Assembly (NCBI RefSeq): GCF_000156355.1
Contig: NZ_GG657899.1
Coordinates: 113,910 to 177,909, forward strand
Reading direction: 5' to 3'
DNA from: Methylophaga thiooxydans DMS010
GTDB lineage: Bacteria > Pseudomonadota > Gammaproteobacteria > Nitrosococcales > Methylophagaceae
Length of the DNA stretch: 64,000 nucleotides
Below the pieces are notes generated by a model that did no database searches, was not told the DNA's origin, and saw nothing but the letters and a program-made list of their open reading frames with translations. A program made the translations under genes and the position numbers. Below are positions 27,246 to 36,441 of this stretch, in pieces (position 1 is the first letter of the stretch; each line of letters begins with the position of its first letter).

Positions 27246-28559
27246 GTGCAATCAGTAAAAATCGGAATTTTGGGTCTGGGTACAGTTGGTAGTGGTACCG
27301 TCAATGTATTGACTCGGAACTCGAGAGAAATCAGTCGTCGTGCCGGCCGTGATATTGAAATTTCACGGGCAGCGGATCGCGATCTGGATAATCCTAAAAA
27401 CTGTGATACCTCTGCCATTGAGCTGAGTGAAGATGCATTCGAGATCATTAACGATCCCGACATTCAAATCGTTGTTGAGTTAATTGGTGGCACGGGTGTC
27501 GCCAAAGATTTAGTGATGCAAGCGATTGAAAATGGCAAACATGTGGTGACAGCCAACAAAGCGTTGATTGCGATGCATGGTAATGAGCTGTTTGAGCTGG
27601 CTCAGCAAAAAGGCGTGACGATTGCGTTTGAAGCGGCTGTTGCTGGTGGTATTCCTATTATCAAAGCGATGCGTGAAGGCTTGGCAGGAAATCGCATTGA
27701 ATGGCTGGCAGGCATCATCAATGGTACTGGCAACTTTATTTTGACCGAGATGCGCGAAAAAGGCCGTGATTTTGCTGATGTATTAGCTGAAGCTCAGGCT
27801 TTAGGTTATGCCGAAGCCGATCCGACCTTTGATATTGAAGGTATTGATGCTGCGCACAAACTGACCATCATGGCTTCTATCGCATTTGGTATCCCGTTGC
27901 AGTTTTATAAATGCTACACCGAAGGCATCAGCAAGATTTCGCAAGAAGATGTTCAGAATGCTGCTGAACTCGGTTATCGCATTAAACATTTGGGGATTGC
28001 CAAGAAAACTGCATCAGGCGTAGAGCTACGTGTTCATCCAACGTTGATTCCACAACGTCGTCTCATCGCTAATGTGAACGGTGTGATGAACGCTGTTGTC
28101 GTAAAAGGTGATGCGGTAGGCCCGACTTTGTACTATGGCGCTGGGGCAGGCTCTGAAGCGACAGCATCGGCTGTGGTGGCGGATATCGTTGATATCGTAC
28201 GTGCCTTGACGACCGATCCGGAAAATCGAGTACCCCATTTGGCATTCCAGCCTGACGCATTGAAAGATACTCCGATTCTGTCAATGTCAGAGGTGGTGAC
28301 GTCTTATTACCTGCGCATTCATACTCTCGATAAGCCGGGCGTGTTGGCCGATATTACCCGCATTCTCAGCGAGCAGGGCATTAATATTGAAGCCATCTTG
28401 CAAAAACAACCTGAAGAACATGAAGGCATGGTGCCTATCATCATGCTGACGCAAGCTGTGGTCGAGAAGAATATGGATCAGGCTATAGCGCAAATTGAAG
28501 CATTGGATACGGTACCGGATTCTATTATGCGAATTCGCATGGAATCACTGGGCGGCTAA
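27246..28559 (+). CDS. hom: homoserine dehydrogenase
   Basis: Reduces aspartate semialdehyde to homoserine, the branch point to threonine and methionine. It has 437 residues. The NAD(P) site is at the N-terminus (GILGLGTVGSGTV). The catalytic core includes GIINGTGNFILT and AEADPTFDIEGIDAAHKL, with the catalytic aspartate and lysine. A C-terminal ACT domain (about residues 350-425, LRIHTLDKPGVLADITRIL) gives likely threonine feedback. The start is GTG at 27246, after a strong AGGGGG. It is followed at 37 nt by thrC. It is monofunctional, with no aspartokinase fusion. Confidence 0.97.
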   Translation: MQSVKIGILGLGTVGSGTVNVLTRNSREISRRAGRDIEISRAADRDLDNPKNCDTSAIELSEDAFEIINDPDIQIVVELIGGTGVAKDLVMQAIENGKHVVTANKALIAMHGNELFELAQQKGVTIAFEAAVAGGIPIIKAMREGLAGNRIEWLAGIINGTGNFILTEMREKGRDFADVLAEAQALGYAEADPTFDIEGIDAAHKLTIMASIAFGIPLQFYKCYTEGISKISQEDVQNAAELGYRIKHLGIAKKTASGVELRVHPTLIPQRRLIANVNGVMNAVVVKGDAVGPTLYYGAGAGSEATASAVVADIVDIVRALTTDPENRVPHLAFQPDALKDTPILSMSEVVTSYYLRIHTLDKPGVLADITRILSEQGINIEAILQKQPEEHEGMVPIIMLTQAVVEKNMDQAIAQIEALDTVPDSIMRIRMESLGG

Positions 28560-28595
28560 AGCCCAATACAGAATTTATATTAGAGGAAACGCATT

Positions 28596-29741
28596 ATGTC
28601 ATTTCGACCCCGTTACACTGGACTGATTGAACGCTATCGCGATCGTTTGCCGGTCAATGACGATACCCGCCTGATCAGTCTTGGTGAAGGCAACACTCCC
28701 CTGATCAAGCTCAACCATATTTCCAAAGAGTTGGGTAAGGATGTCGATATTTATGTCAAATACGAAGGCCTGAATCCAACTGGTTCTTTTAAAGACCGTG
28801 GCATGACCATGGCGGTGACAAAAGCGGTTGAAGAAGGTAGTAAAGCTATTATTTGTGCTTCTACCGGTAATACTTCTGCTGCGGCGGCCGCCTACGCTGC
28901 ACGTGCTGGCATTGCTGCATTTGTGTTGATTCCTGATGGCAAAATTGCCCAAGGTAAGTTAGCGCAAGCTATGATGCATGGCGCAACGGTTATCCAAATC
29001 AAAGGTAACTTTGACCAGGGTATGCAATTGGTGAAAGACGTGGCAGAACATGCGCCCGTTACCATTGTTAACTCAATCAACCCATACCGTCTGCAGGGTC
29101 AGAAAACAGCTGCATTTGAGATTGTTGAAGAACTGGGTCGTGCACCTGATTATCACTGCCTGCCAGTTGGTAATGCCGGTAATATCACGGCTCATTGGAT
29201 TGGCTACTGTGAGTATTCCTGTGATTCAGGTGAGCATGTCACCGATGCCTGTGCATACTGCAATGGTAAGTGTAAATATGCTGGTGGTGCGATTGTAGGT
29301 AATCGTCCCAAGATGATTGGCTATCAGGCTGCCGGAAGTGCACCGTTTATGCGTGGTCATATGGTTGATGATCCGGAGACTGTGGCGACGGCGATTCGTA
29401 TTGGCCACCCACAAAGCTGGGATAAAGCCTGGCAGGTGAAAGAAGAGTCTGGTGGTTGGTTTGATGAATGTTCTGATGAAGAAATTCTGGCTGCACAAAA
29501 GTTGCTGGCAGAAAAAGAAGGGGTGTTCTGTGAGCCGGCTTCTGCCACTTCTTTAGCGGGCGCATTACGTGATATTCAATCAGGTAAAATCCCTGAAGGC
29601 AGCACGATTGTTTGTACGCTGACAGGTCACGGGTTGAAAGATCCAGACACAGCGATTAAACAAAGCACTTCTTCGGTTGTCACCGTGAATGCGGAACTGG
29701 ATGCGGTACGTGATGCGATTATGAATAACATGGCTAGCTAG
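28596..29741 (+). CDS. thrC: threonine synthase with a cysteine-rich insertion
   Basis: PLP enzyme of 381 residues making threonine from phosphohomoserine. The PLP lysine is in [11 protein letters not shown] (Lys66), and the phosphate loop is PVGNAGNIT. It belongs to the short ThrC class. Between HWIGY (about residue 204) and the usual [11 protein letters not shown] it carries about 30 residues instead of the usual roughly 10. These hold Cys205, 209, 219, 222 and 226 in a zinc-knuckle-like spacing. The rest is ordinary, and a good ribosome site (GAGGAAA) precedes the ATG. The following membrane-protein gene starts at the next base after the stop. Confidence 0.95.
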   Translation: MSFRPRYTGLIERYRDRLPVNDDTRLISLGEGNTPLIKLNHISKELGKDVDIYVKYEGLNPTGSFKDRGMTMAVTKAVEEGSKAIICASTGNTSAAAAAYAARAGIAAFVLIPDGKIAQGKLAQAMMHGATVIQIKGNFDQGMQLVKDVAEHAPVTIVNSINPYRLQGQKTAAFEIVEELGRAPDYHCLPVGNAGNITAHWIGYCEYSCDSGEHVTDACAYCNGKCKYAGGAIVGNRPKMIGYQAAGSAPFMRGHMVDDPETVATAIRIGHPQSWDKAWQVKEESGGWFDECSDEEILAAQKLLAEKEGVFCEPASATSLAGALRDIQSGKIPEGSTIVCTLTGHGLKDPDTAIKQSTSSVVTVNAELDAVRDAIMNNMAS

Positions 29742-30260
29742 ATGAGCCTTGTACCCGAGCCGACTGAGCAGGAAACGATTGCGGCGAAACGACCGCATGA
29801 TATTTTCCTGAGTAATCTGATTGGTAACCACATTCTGGTGTTTACCGCGATTGCGACATTCGGCCCGAGTTATATTCAGTACATGGTGCTGGTGCCGCTA
29901 TTTTCCTTTGCGGCACTGGCATATACCTATTATCGTTCCGGTCAGGTAAAACGAGAAGACAGTGAGTTTGTTTGGGCACACTGGCAAGTTGCTCGCCGTT
30001 GGAGCAAATTCTTCTTTGTGATGTTGTTGCTATTAGTGACCGTGTCAACGCTGGGATGGTTGGGAAAAACCTATCTGGGCATGATGAAAGAAGCGGTATA
30101 CGCGATGATTGGTGGCTTAGGTATTTTGCCGACACTGGTCAGTGTATTGGTGCTGATTGTGATTGAGTCCGATTCATTGCATCACGCACGTGTTGGCACC
30201 CTGCCTAAATGGGCGCTACGCCGCTTTCTCGGTATTGAAACCGAACCGACTCAAGACTGA
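29742..30260 (+). CDS. uncharacterised membrane protein downstream of thrC
   Basis: Protein of 172 residues with about four hydrophobic segments: around residues 28-40, 45-63 (MVLVPLFSFAALAYTYY), 90-108 and 122-145. A cytoplasmic tail contains LHHARVGTLPKWALRRFLG. I do not recognise a family. It begins with ATG directly after the thrC TAG with no gap, so translational coupling is likely. Its 3' end overlaps the convergent MOSC gene by 10 nt. Nothing in it suggests threonine metabolism. Confidence 0.75.
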   Translation: MSLVPEPTEQETIAAKRPHDIFLSNLIGNHILVFTAIATFGPSYIQYMVLVPLFSFAALAYTYYRSGQVKREDSEFVWAHWQVARRWSKFFFVMLLLLVTVSTLGWLGKTYLGMMKEAVYAMIGGLGILPTLVSVLVLIVIESDSLHHARVGTLPKWALRRFLGIETEPTQD

Positions 30261-30904
30261 CTGAGTCTAGCTTCAATCTTATCTCGCCACTCCGTTGAGA
30301 GTGCGTGGATGACTAACGCTTTTTTTAGCGTTTCCTTTTTTTCTTCAATTAGCAGGTGTTTGTCGAAGTAGGCGCGGAATAAGGCGTGTACGGTGACGTT
30401 TTCGGGTTGTCTGAAGGTACGAGTGACCATATCGCCTGCTGCAACGGTACCGGTTTTAATGACCCGAAAGTAAATGCCAGTCGCAGCATTTTCCACAAAT
30501 AAACGAGGCATCGTATCGAGTCCAAACGCCATTCCCAGTTTAAAGCAGGGTACACGTGGCTGTGTAATTTCTAAAATAGTTTGGCCAACCTGAATCTGAT
30601 CGCCGATGCAAAGCTGTTTTTCATCAAGGCCATCAATGGTCAGATTCTCACCAAACTGACCAAAGGCTAAGTCATCAAGCGCTAATTTATGTTGCCAGAA
30701 AGGGTAGTGTTCACTGGCAAAAGCATACACGGCCTTATGTTCGCCGCCATGGTTTTCTAGATCAACTTGCTGATCACCGGCGAGGTTAACTTGATTAACA
30801 GCGATACGACCGCTGACAGGCTGTTTGAAGATGCCTGTCGCGATGTTTTTATCTTTGTATTGAACCTGTTTCGACAGGGAGATATTGACAGAGCGTACTT
30901 TCAC
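30251..30904 (-). CDS. MOSC domain protein (YiiM-like)
   Basis: Cytoplasmic protein of 217 residues with a MOSC domain (residues 20-165) and a 3-alpha C-terminal part. MOSC proteins handle molybdenum cofactor. YiiM relatives reduce N-hydroxylated compounds. The conserved cysteine that would bind the cofactor is in PRVPCFKLGMAFG. NHGGEHKAVYAF and FGENLTIDGL are typical. The start is GTG, placed right after the stop codon of the upstream gene (TAAGTG). A Moco link to the FDHs in this window is possible only in the broad sense of shared cofactor. Confidence 0.88.
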   Translation of the reverse strand: MKVRSVNISLSKQVQYKDKNIATGIFKQPVSGRIAVNQVNLAGDQQVDLENHGGEHKAVYAFASEHYPFWQHKLALDDLAFGQFGENLTIDGLDEKQLCIGDQIQVGQTILEITQPRVPCFKLGMAFGLDTMPRLFVENAATGIYFRVIKTGTVAAGDMVTRTFRQPENVTVHALFRAYFDKHLLIEEKKETLKKALVIHALSTEWRDKIEARLSQS

Positions 30905-31195
30905 TTAGCGATTGATGACAGAATGGATCACTTTGTCATATTCAAAAAAGACGTCAAACTCGCCATATTGCCACCGCGTGATGGGAGGCTCACCAACCGC
31001 TGGAAACTTCTGCGTTGGCTGACCGAATTTTTGTTCGACCACAGACATATTCATACCTTGCGTGGGACGAAGTACACCCGCCGTGCTGTTTGGCACGTCA
31101 TAACGTGGGTCGGCAATTGAGATCACTTCTGCCTGAGCAGCAGTCATCGACAGCACTAACATTATTCCCGTAACTATCATGCTGATCTTCGGCAT
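30905..31195 (-). CDS. small periplasmic protein, unknown
   Basis: Secreted protein of 96 residues: signal peptide through about residue 22 (MTAAQA) and a mature part with GMNMSVVEQKFGQPTQKF, PITRWQYGEFDVFFEYDKVI. The pattern of a helix with a GxP turn followed by a two-strand sheet resembles the BamE/SmpA-like fold, but the similarity is loose and no function should be assigned. It precedes the MOSC gene with stop and start touching. A gap of 34 nt with AAGGAG before the ATG separates it from hemW. Confidence 0.75.
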   Translation of the reverse strand: MPKISMIVTGIMLVLSMTAAQAEVISIADPRYDVPNSTAGVLRPTQGMNMSVVEQKFGQPTQKFPAVGEPPITRWQYGEFDVFFEYDKVIHSVINR

Positions 31196-31229
31196 CGGTT
31201 TTCTCCTTGAATGATTATATTTAAGGATA

Positions 31230-32402
31230 CTACGCTGTTAAAAATAGCTCAATCAGGCTGTTGAGGTAACGTTGCCCTTTTTCAGTAGGACGAATCCGAC
31301 TGATGCTATGTTCGACCAAGCCTAAGGCTTCTGCGCGCTGCATAGCCCCCCGAATAGTTGAGATAGGCACACCGGTATGTTGTTGAAATAATGGTGTGGC
31401 AACGCCATCTAGCAAACGCATCGCGTTTAACATAAATTCAAAACCGACTTCGTCTTCTGCTACGAGAGACTGTTCTAACAAGCTGGTATCTTTACCAGCG
31501 GTGTCGATAAACGCCTGAGGCTGCTTTTGCTTTACCCGACGCGCAATCTGCTGCGGCGCGGCACTACTTATTTTGCCATGGGCACCGGCGCCAATGCCGA
31601 TATAGTCGCCAAACTGCCAGTAATTAACATTATGTCGGCATTGACGCCCTTGCTGAGCGTAAGCCGAGGTTTCATATTGCATATAACCGGCTTTAGCTAA
31701 ACGTGTCTGATTTTGCAGTTGCCAATCGTAGATAGGATCATCGTCTGGCAGCGTCGGCGGCTGTGCATAAAACAATGTATTGGGTTCTATAGTCAGCTGA
31801 TAATAGGATATATGCGCGGGCTGCAGCGCAATCGCGGTTTCGACATCAGCCGCTGCTTTGTTTTCATCCTGCCCGGGTAAGCCAAACATTAAATCCAAAT
31901 TGAAATTGTCATAGTCGGCAGCATGGGCTGCCTCTACCGCTTTAATCGCCTGTTTACTGTTATGGATACGCCCCAGTTTGGTCAGTGCTTCATCATTAAA
32001 ACTCTGAATGCCAATTGATAAACGATTGATGCCCAGCGCTCGATACTCTTTAAAACGACCTGCTTCTAAGGTTCCCGGATTGGCTTCCAGCGTAATTTCA
32101 GCATCATGGTGCAACGGTAATAAGGCACGAAGACCTGAAAACAGCCGATCATAGGCTTCAGCTGAAAATAAGCTGGGGGTGCCGCCGCCGATAAAAATGG
32201 TTTGCACCGTTCGCCCCCAAATCAGGGGGACTTCTTGCTCCAAGTCACGCAGCAAAGCATCCACATAGGCTTTTTCGGGTATTTCTTGTGGGCTGTGATG
32301 GGAGTTAAAGTCACAATAAGGGCATTTTCGCACGCACCAAGGCACATGGATATACAGGCTGAGCGGGGGTAATGCCGTAAAGTTGAACATATCAGTTGTC
32401 AT
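31230..32402 (-). CDS. hemW: heme chaperone HemW (radical SAM, coproporphyrinogen oxidase-like)
   Basis: Radical SAM protein of 390 residues. The cluster motif near residue 22 reads CVRKCPYCDFNSH. FIGGGTPSLF follows, and the HemW C-terminal domain completes it. Members were annotated as oxygen-independent coproporphyrinogen oxidase, but HemW is now known to bind and deliver heme. The sequence here has the HemW cysteine set and lacks the N-terminal extension of HemN. It overlaps the upstream lipoprotein gene by 11 nt. rdgB-hemW is a common gene pair in Gammaproteobacteria. Confidence 0.93.
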   Translation of the reverse strand: MTTDMFNFTALPPLSLYIHVPWCVRKCPYCDFNSHHSPQEIPEKAYVDALLRDLEQEVPLIWGRTVQTIFIGGGTPSLFSAEAYDRLFSGLRALLPLHHDAEITLEANPGTLEAGRFKEYRALGINRLSIGIQSFNDEALTKLGRIHNSKQAIKAVEAAHAADYDNFNLDLMFGLPGQDENKAAADVETAIALQPAHISYYQLTIEPNTLFYAQPPTLPDDDPIYDWQLQNQTRLAKAGYMQYETSAYAQQGRQCRHNVNYWQFGDYIGIGAGAHGKISSAAPQQIARRVKQKQPQAFIDTAGKDTSLLEQSLVAEDEVGFEFMLNAMRLLDGVATPLFQQHTGVPISTIRGAMQRAEALGLVEHSISRIRPTEKGQRYLNSLIELFLTA

Positions 32403-33060
32403 CTGGGCGCCAGCCTTGATACCAGTCCGTTAACACCACAATGGCGGGTGGTTTTCCATTGGCTTTAAACCAGGCATCAACCGCATAACGCTCATCAGTA
32501 GTGATATCGATAATGGTCGCCGTGTTGTGTGGTGCCTGACCGGATAACGGGCCCCGTGATGTGCGTGGTGCCGTTTTATGCCACGTTAATAAATTCTCTG
32601 ATTCTAATAGCCGCAGATAGACACTGGTATTGGTTGCTTCATCAATACAGTCGAGTTGGCCGTTTCGGCTGCCATCTAGACGATTTTTTGCGTTATCGGC
32701 ATGAGTACCCAACTGTTCACCAACTAGTGTTTCCAGCAAGGCGATGGCATGCTGAATTTGTTGTCTTTCAACGGTGGCGTTTTCAGCCGTGGGGGTAAAT
32801 AACCGGGATACATCATGCCACTGCGTGTTAGAAAGGCTCGCATCACTGATAGTGTGGCAACTCATATCGTGGCAAACAGAAAAGGCTGTGGGGGTTGGAA
32901 AACCAATAAAGTTGTGCAGAGCTTGATCCCATGTTTCATGCAGATTGCTTGCGAGACGAATGGGCGTGATGGCCTGCTCGGAATATGACTTAACGCTACA
33001 GGCAGAAATCATAAGGCTGACTAAAAAAAGTAGTCCCAAAGTGCGCGTCTGCAATAGCAT
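32392..33060 (-). CDS. lipoprotein between rdgB and hemW
   Basis: About 222 residues with a lipoprotein signal (MLLQTRTLGLLFLVSLMISAC). The ATG at 33060 gives a compact signal and has AGG 9 nt upstream. A TTG at 33087 overlapping the rdgB stop is an alternative. Cysteines are at CHDMSCH near residue 80 and further on. The middle is charged and the C-terminus reads KANGKPPAIVVLTDWYQGWRP. I do not recognise a named family. Position in the rph-rdgB-hemW set suggests co-transcription rather than related function. Confidence 0.75.
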   Translation of the reverse strand: MLLQTRTLGLLFLVSLMISACSVKSYSEQAITPIRLASNLHETWDQALHNFIGFPTPTAFSVCHDMSCHTISDASLSNTQWHDVSRLFTPTAENATVERQQIQHAIALLETLVGEQLGTHADNAKNRLDGSRNGQLDCIDEATNTSVYLRLLESENLLTWHKTAPRTSRGPLSGQAPHNTATIIDITTDERYAVDAWFKANGKPPAIVVLTDWYQGWRPDDN

Positions 33061-33083
33061 GCATGACAACCTAGAATGGATTA

Positions 33084-33689
33084 TCAAGGCAGGTGACGTG
33101 CGTACTGAAACTCGGCGATAAAACGACGCATAGCCTGTCCCCGATGGCTCACTGCATGTTTCTGTTCAGGGCTGAGTTCGGCGGCGCTGGTTTCTGTTTC
33201 GGCGACAAAGAATATAGGGTCATAACCAAAGCCGCCATCCCCTGACGGTTGCAGCATGATTTGACCATGCCAGGTGCCCTGACAAATCAGTGGCGTAGGG
33301 TCTTTGGCATGACGCATATACACCACCACACATTGGAAACGGGCGCTGCGTTCTGCTTCTGGCACATCTTTAATGGCTGCCAACAGTGTATCGATATTAT
33401 CTTGATCACTGGCGTTAGGGCCGGCATAGCGAGATGAATAAATTCCTGGTGCCCCTTGCAAGGCATCAACTTCAATACCGGAGTCGTCAGATATAGCTGG
33501 AAGACCAGTTTGCATACAGGCGTTGCGGGCTTTGAGAATGGCATTTTCAACAAAGCTAAGTCCGGTTTCTTCGGCTTCTACAACGTGTAATTCGGACTGC
33601 GGTACAATCTCAATGTTCAAGGGGGCCAGCAGCTGCGCGAATTCGCGCAACTTACCTTTATTCCCACTTGCCAGCACGATGTTGCTCAT
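33084..33689 (-). CDS. rdgB: dITP/XTP pyrophosphatase
   Basis: Nucleotide house-cleaning enzyme of 201 residues that hydrolyses dITP, ITP and XTP to monophosphates. N-terminal [13 protein letters not shown] binds nucleotide phosphate. Other motifs are [13 protein letters not shown] and [11 protein letters not shown], then [10 protein letters not shown] and SHRGQAM near the C-terminus. It overlaps rph by 4 nt upstream (ATGA), so rph and rdgB are translationally coupled, as in many Proteobacteria. Confidence 0.96.
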   Translation of the reverse strand: MSNIVLASGNKGKLREFAQLLAPLNIEIVPQSELHVVEAEETGLSFVENAILKARNACMQTGLPAISDDSGIEVDALQGAPGIYSSRYAGPNASDQDNIDTLLAAIKDVPEAERSARFQCVVVYMRHAKDPTPLICQGTWHGQIMLQPSGDGGFGYDPIFFVAETETSAAELSPEQKHAVSHRGQAMRRFIAEFQYARHLP

Positions 33690-34405
33690 GATTCAGCCAA
33701 AGCATCCCTTTGTTTGATCATCAGTTGCTCAATACCATGACTGGCTAAATCCAGCATGGATTGCAGCTCATCAGCACGGAAGGCATGACCTTCTGCTGTG
33801 CCCTGTAATTCAATATACGCCCCGGCATCGTTCATGACTACATTCATGTCAGTTTCGGCGGACGAGTCTTCGTCATAATCCAGATCGAGTACCGGCGTGC
33901 CGTTGTAAATACCGACAGAAACCGAAGCAACCTGACCAAATAGCGGGCTTTTTTTCAGTTTCTTGGTTTTAATCAGATGATTGATGGCATCTTGCAATGC
34001 AACAAAGGCACCGGTAATCGAGGCTGTGCGCGTGCCGCCATCGGCTTGAATGACATCACAATCAATGGTGATACTGCGTTCACCCAAAGCTTTCAGGTTA
34101 ATGGCTGCACGCAAAGAACGACCAATCAAGCGTTGGATCTCCATCGTACGCCCACCTTGTTTACCTCGTGCCGCTTCACGCTGCATACGACTACCAGTCG
34201 AGCGAGGTAACATGCCGTACTCAGCAGTAACCCAGCCTTCACCAGAGCCTCTCAGAAAGGGCGGAATACGCTCCTCAACTGAGGCGGTACACAACACCTT
34301 GGTATCGCCAAACTCGACTAAAACCGAACCTTCGGCATGTTTGGTGTAGTTACGTGTGATGCTTACTTGTCTTAATTCATTTGCTTGACGACCACTAGGA
34401 CGCAT
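33686..34405 (-). CDS. rph: ribonuclease PH
   Basis: Phosphorolytic 3'-5' exoribonuclease that trims tRNA 3' ends, 239 residues. It begins [14 protein letters not shown], and the family pieces [30 protein letters not shown] and [14 protein letters not shown] are all present. No frameshift like the one in E. coli K-12 is seen, so the enzyme should be active. First gene of a minus-strand set and divergent from yicC across about 110 nt. Confidence 0.97.
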   Translation of the reverse strand: MRPSGRQANELRQVSITRNYTKHAEGSVLVEFGDTKVLCTASVEERIPPFLRGSGEGWVTAEYGMLPRSTGSRMQREAARGKQGGRTMEIQRLIGRSLRAAINLKALGERSITIDCDVIQADGGTRTASITGAFVALQDAINHLIKTKKLKKSPLFGQVASVSVGIYNGTPVLDLDYDEDSSAETDMNVVMNDAGAYIELQGTAEGHAFRADELQSMLDLASHGIEQLMIKQRDALAES

Positions 34406-34517
34406 AATTCGATCTTTCCTCAGTCAAATTGCCACATTATACCTGCCAAGCAGGACAGCCGCAGGTGCTTTTGGGTAAGATGTAGGATTGTTCAAACTAT
34501 ATTTGGAATCAAACTCA

Positions 34518-35384
34518 GTGACACGAAGCATGACAGCGTTTGCCCGCCATGAGGAGCAGACAGAACTCGGTACCCTGAATTGGGAAATTCGTTCGGTTAA
34601 TCACCGATATCTGGAAGTGGCGTTTCGTCTGGAAGAAAGCTTCAGACCGATGGAAATGGCGATGCGCAAGCTGATTTCAGATACCTTAAGTCGCGGCAAG
34701 GTTGAAGTTTCTCTGCGATACAAAGCGCCTGAACAACAACAGGATAAGCTGGAAATCAACGAGACGTTAGCGCAAAACGTAATTGATCAATATCAGCTGT
34801 TGGCGAACCGTGCTGAGAATGATGCGCCACTGGACTTAATGAAAGTGCTGCAATGGCAAGGCGTGATTCAAAGTCAAAGCTTAGATCAGGACGCTTTAAA
34901 TGCATTGCTTATGCAATCGTTAGAAAAAGCTGTGGCCGATCTGGTGGCTAGCCGAAAACGTGAAGGCGCATCACTGCAAACCATGATTGAACAGCGTTGT
35001 CAGCAAATCAATGATATTGCCGAGCAAGTTCGCCAGCGTATGCCGGAGATTCTTCAAACCCATCGTCAGAAACTACAAGATCGTATTGCTGAACTACAGA
35101 TTAACCTTGAATCAGAGCGCCTTGAGCAGGAAATGGTGCTGTTAGCTCAGAAAAGTGATGTTGCCGAAGAGTTAGATCGTCTACAAAGCCATGTAAATGA
35201 AGTAAATTCAGTGCTTCAGCGAGATGAGCCGATTGGTCGCCGGTTAGACTTCTTGATGCAGGAACTGAATCGTGAAGCGAATACTTTGGGGTCGAAATCG
35301 ATTGATACCGATACCACGCGATATTCCGTGGACTTGAAAGTCTTGATCGAACAAATGCGTGAACAGATCCAGAATATCGAATAA
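34518..35384 (+). CDS. yicC: YicC family endoribonuclease-like protein
   Basis: Protein of 288 residues matching YicC (E. coli form is about the same length). The family start is TRSMTAFARHE, so the GTG at 34518 is preferred over a TTG at 34488 that adds ten odd residues. WEIRSVNHRYLEV follows. The middle is a long coiled coil. The C-terminal YicC signature reads GRRLDFLMQELNREANTLGSKS. YicC proteins have been linked to RNA degradation and stationary-phase survival. Its stop is only 3 nt from the end of the convergent fbpC gene. gmk, often next to yicC, lies a few kb on. Confidence 0.92.
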   Translation: MTRSMTAFARHEEQTELGTLNWEIRSVNHRYLEVAFRLEESFRPMEMAMRKLISDTLSRGKVEVSLRYKAPEQQQDKLEINETLAQNVIDQYQLLANRAENDAPLDLMKVLQWQGVIQSQSLDQDALNALLMQSLEKAVADLVASRKREGASLQTMIEQRCQQINDIAEQVRQRMPEILQTHRQKLQDRIAELQINLESERLEQEMVLLAQKSDVAEELDRLQSHVNEVNSVLQRDEPIGRRLDFLMQELNREANTLGSKSIDTDTTRYSVDLKVLIEQMREQIQNIE

Positions 35385-35387
35385 AAC

Positions 35388-36440
35388 TTACATTCTTGGG
35401 AACACGGCTAAATGTTCTGCATCTAGCCGTATGCCCAAATTTTCGCCTACTTTGTGATCATGGTGGCTTTGCACCAGACACAGGATTTTCTGCTGACTTT
35501 GTAACCGTAATGTGTAGATGTATACCGGCCCACGAAAGTCTTTTGCGATGATTTCGGCTTTTAATTTGCTGTTGTCATCATGAATGATATCGTCAGGACG
35601 AAGCAGTAATTCGACGCGACCTATCGATTTTATGGCAGAGGATACTTTGCCTTTAACCATGCCTAACTCGGTTTGAATCTGATCGGTTCGAATCAGCTCG
35701 CCGGGAATAAAAACGCCTTCACCAATAAAGTCGGCCACAAAGCGATCGGCAGGGCGGTGATACAGATCGTACGGTTTGCCCCACTGGTGCAAGCGGCCTT
35801 CACCAATCACCCCGATATGATCTGCCATGGCATAGGCTTCATGTTGATCGTGGGTCACCAATATGGCGGTCATGCCATCTTGTCTAAGCATATCACCCAC
35901 TTCGTGGGCGAGCTGGGTTCGCATGTCGGTATCCATGCTTGAAAAAGGCTCATCCAACAGCAGGATATCAGGCCGTGGTGCCATAGCTCTGGCTAACGCA
36001 ACGCGCTGTTGTTGGCCACCTGACAATTGGTGCGGATAGTTAGACTGAATTGATTTAAGGCCAATTAAGTCGAGCAGTTGATCGGTACGATTTTTCTTCT
36101 CTTTACGAGAAGCCTTGCTCAAACCAAAACCAATATTGTCTCTGACATTCAAATGTGGGAATAAGGCAAAGTCTTGGAATACCATGCCCGTTTTGCGTTG
36201 TTCTGGGGGTAAGCTAAAACCTTTGGCTGCAACCTGATGATGGTTGATGCTGATCGAGCCTTGCATGACAGGTTCAAAACCGGCAATGGCTCGTAATAAA
36301 GACGACTTACCGCAGCCGGAAGGCCCCAGTAGGCTGGCAATCTCACCTTGTTTTAATGATAGGTCGACGTTTTCCAGCACGGGAGTACCCTGATAGCCGA
36401 CGCTGACATTGTTGAGTTTAAGGGGAGTGGTAGTGGTCAT
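35388..36440 (-). CDS. fbpC: ferric iron ABC transporter, ATP-binding subunit
   Basis: ATPase of 350 residues. Walker A is LLGPSGCGKSSLLRAIAGF, the ABC signature LSGGQQQRVALARA, Walker B DILLLDEPFSSMD, and the switch histidine LVTHDQHEAYAMA. A C-terminal regulatory OB domain (from about residue 250) is of the FbpC/MalK type. It starts 1 nt after the permease gene end and so is the last gene of the fbpABC-like operon. Substrate is inferred from the binding protein in the same operon. Confidence 0.92.
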   Translation of the reverse strand: MTTTTPLKLNNVSVGYQGTPVLENVDLSLKQGEIASLLGPSGCGKSSLLRAIAGFEPVMQGSISINHHQVAAKGFSLPPEQRKTGMVFQDFALFPHLNVRDNIGFGLSKASRKEKKNRTDQLLDLIGLKSIQSNYPHQLSGGQQQRVALARAMAPRPDILLLDEPFSSMDTDMRTQLAHEVGDMLRQDGMTAILVTHDQHEAYAMADHIGVIGEGRLHQWGKPYDLYHRPADRFVADFIGEGVFIPGELIRTDQIQTELGMVKGKVSSAIKSIGRVELLLRPDDIIHDDNSKLKAEIIAKDFRGPVYIYTLRLQSQQKILCLVQSHHDHKVGENLGIRLDAEHLAVFPRM

Positions 36441-36441
36441 G

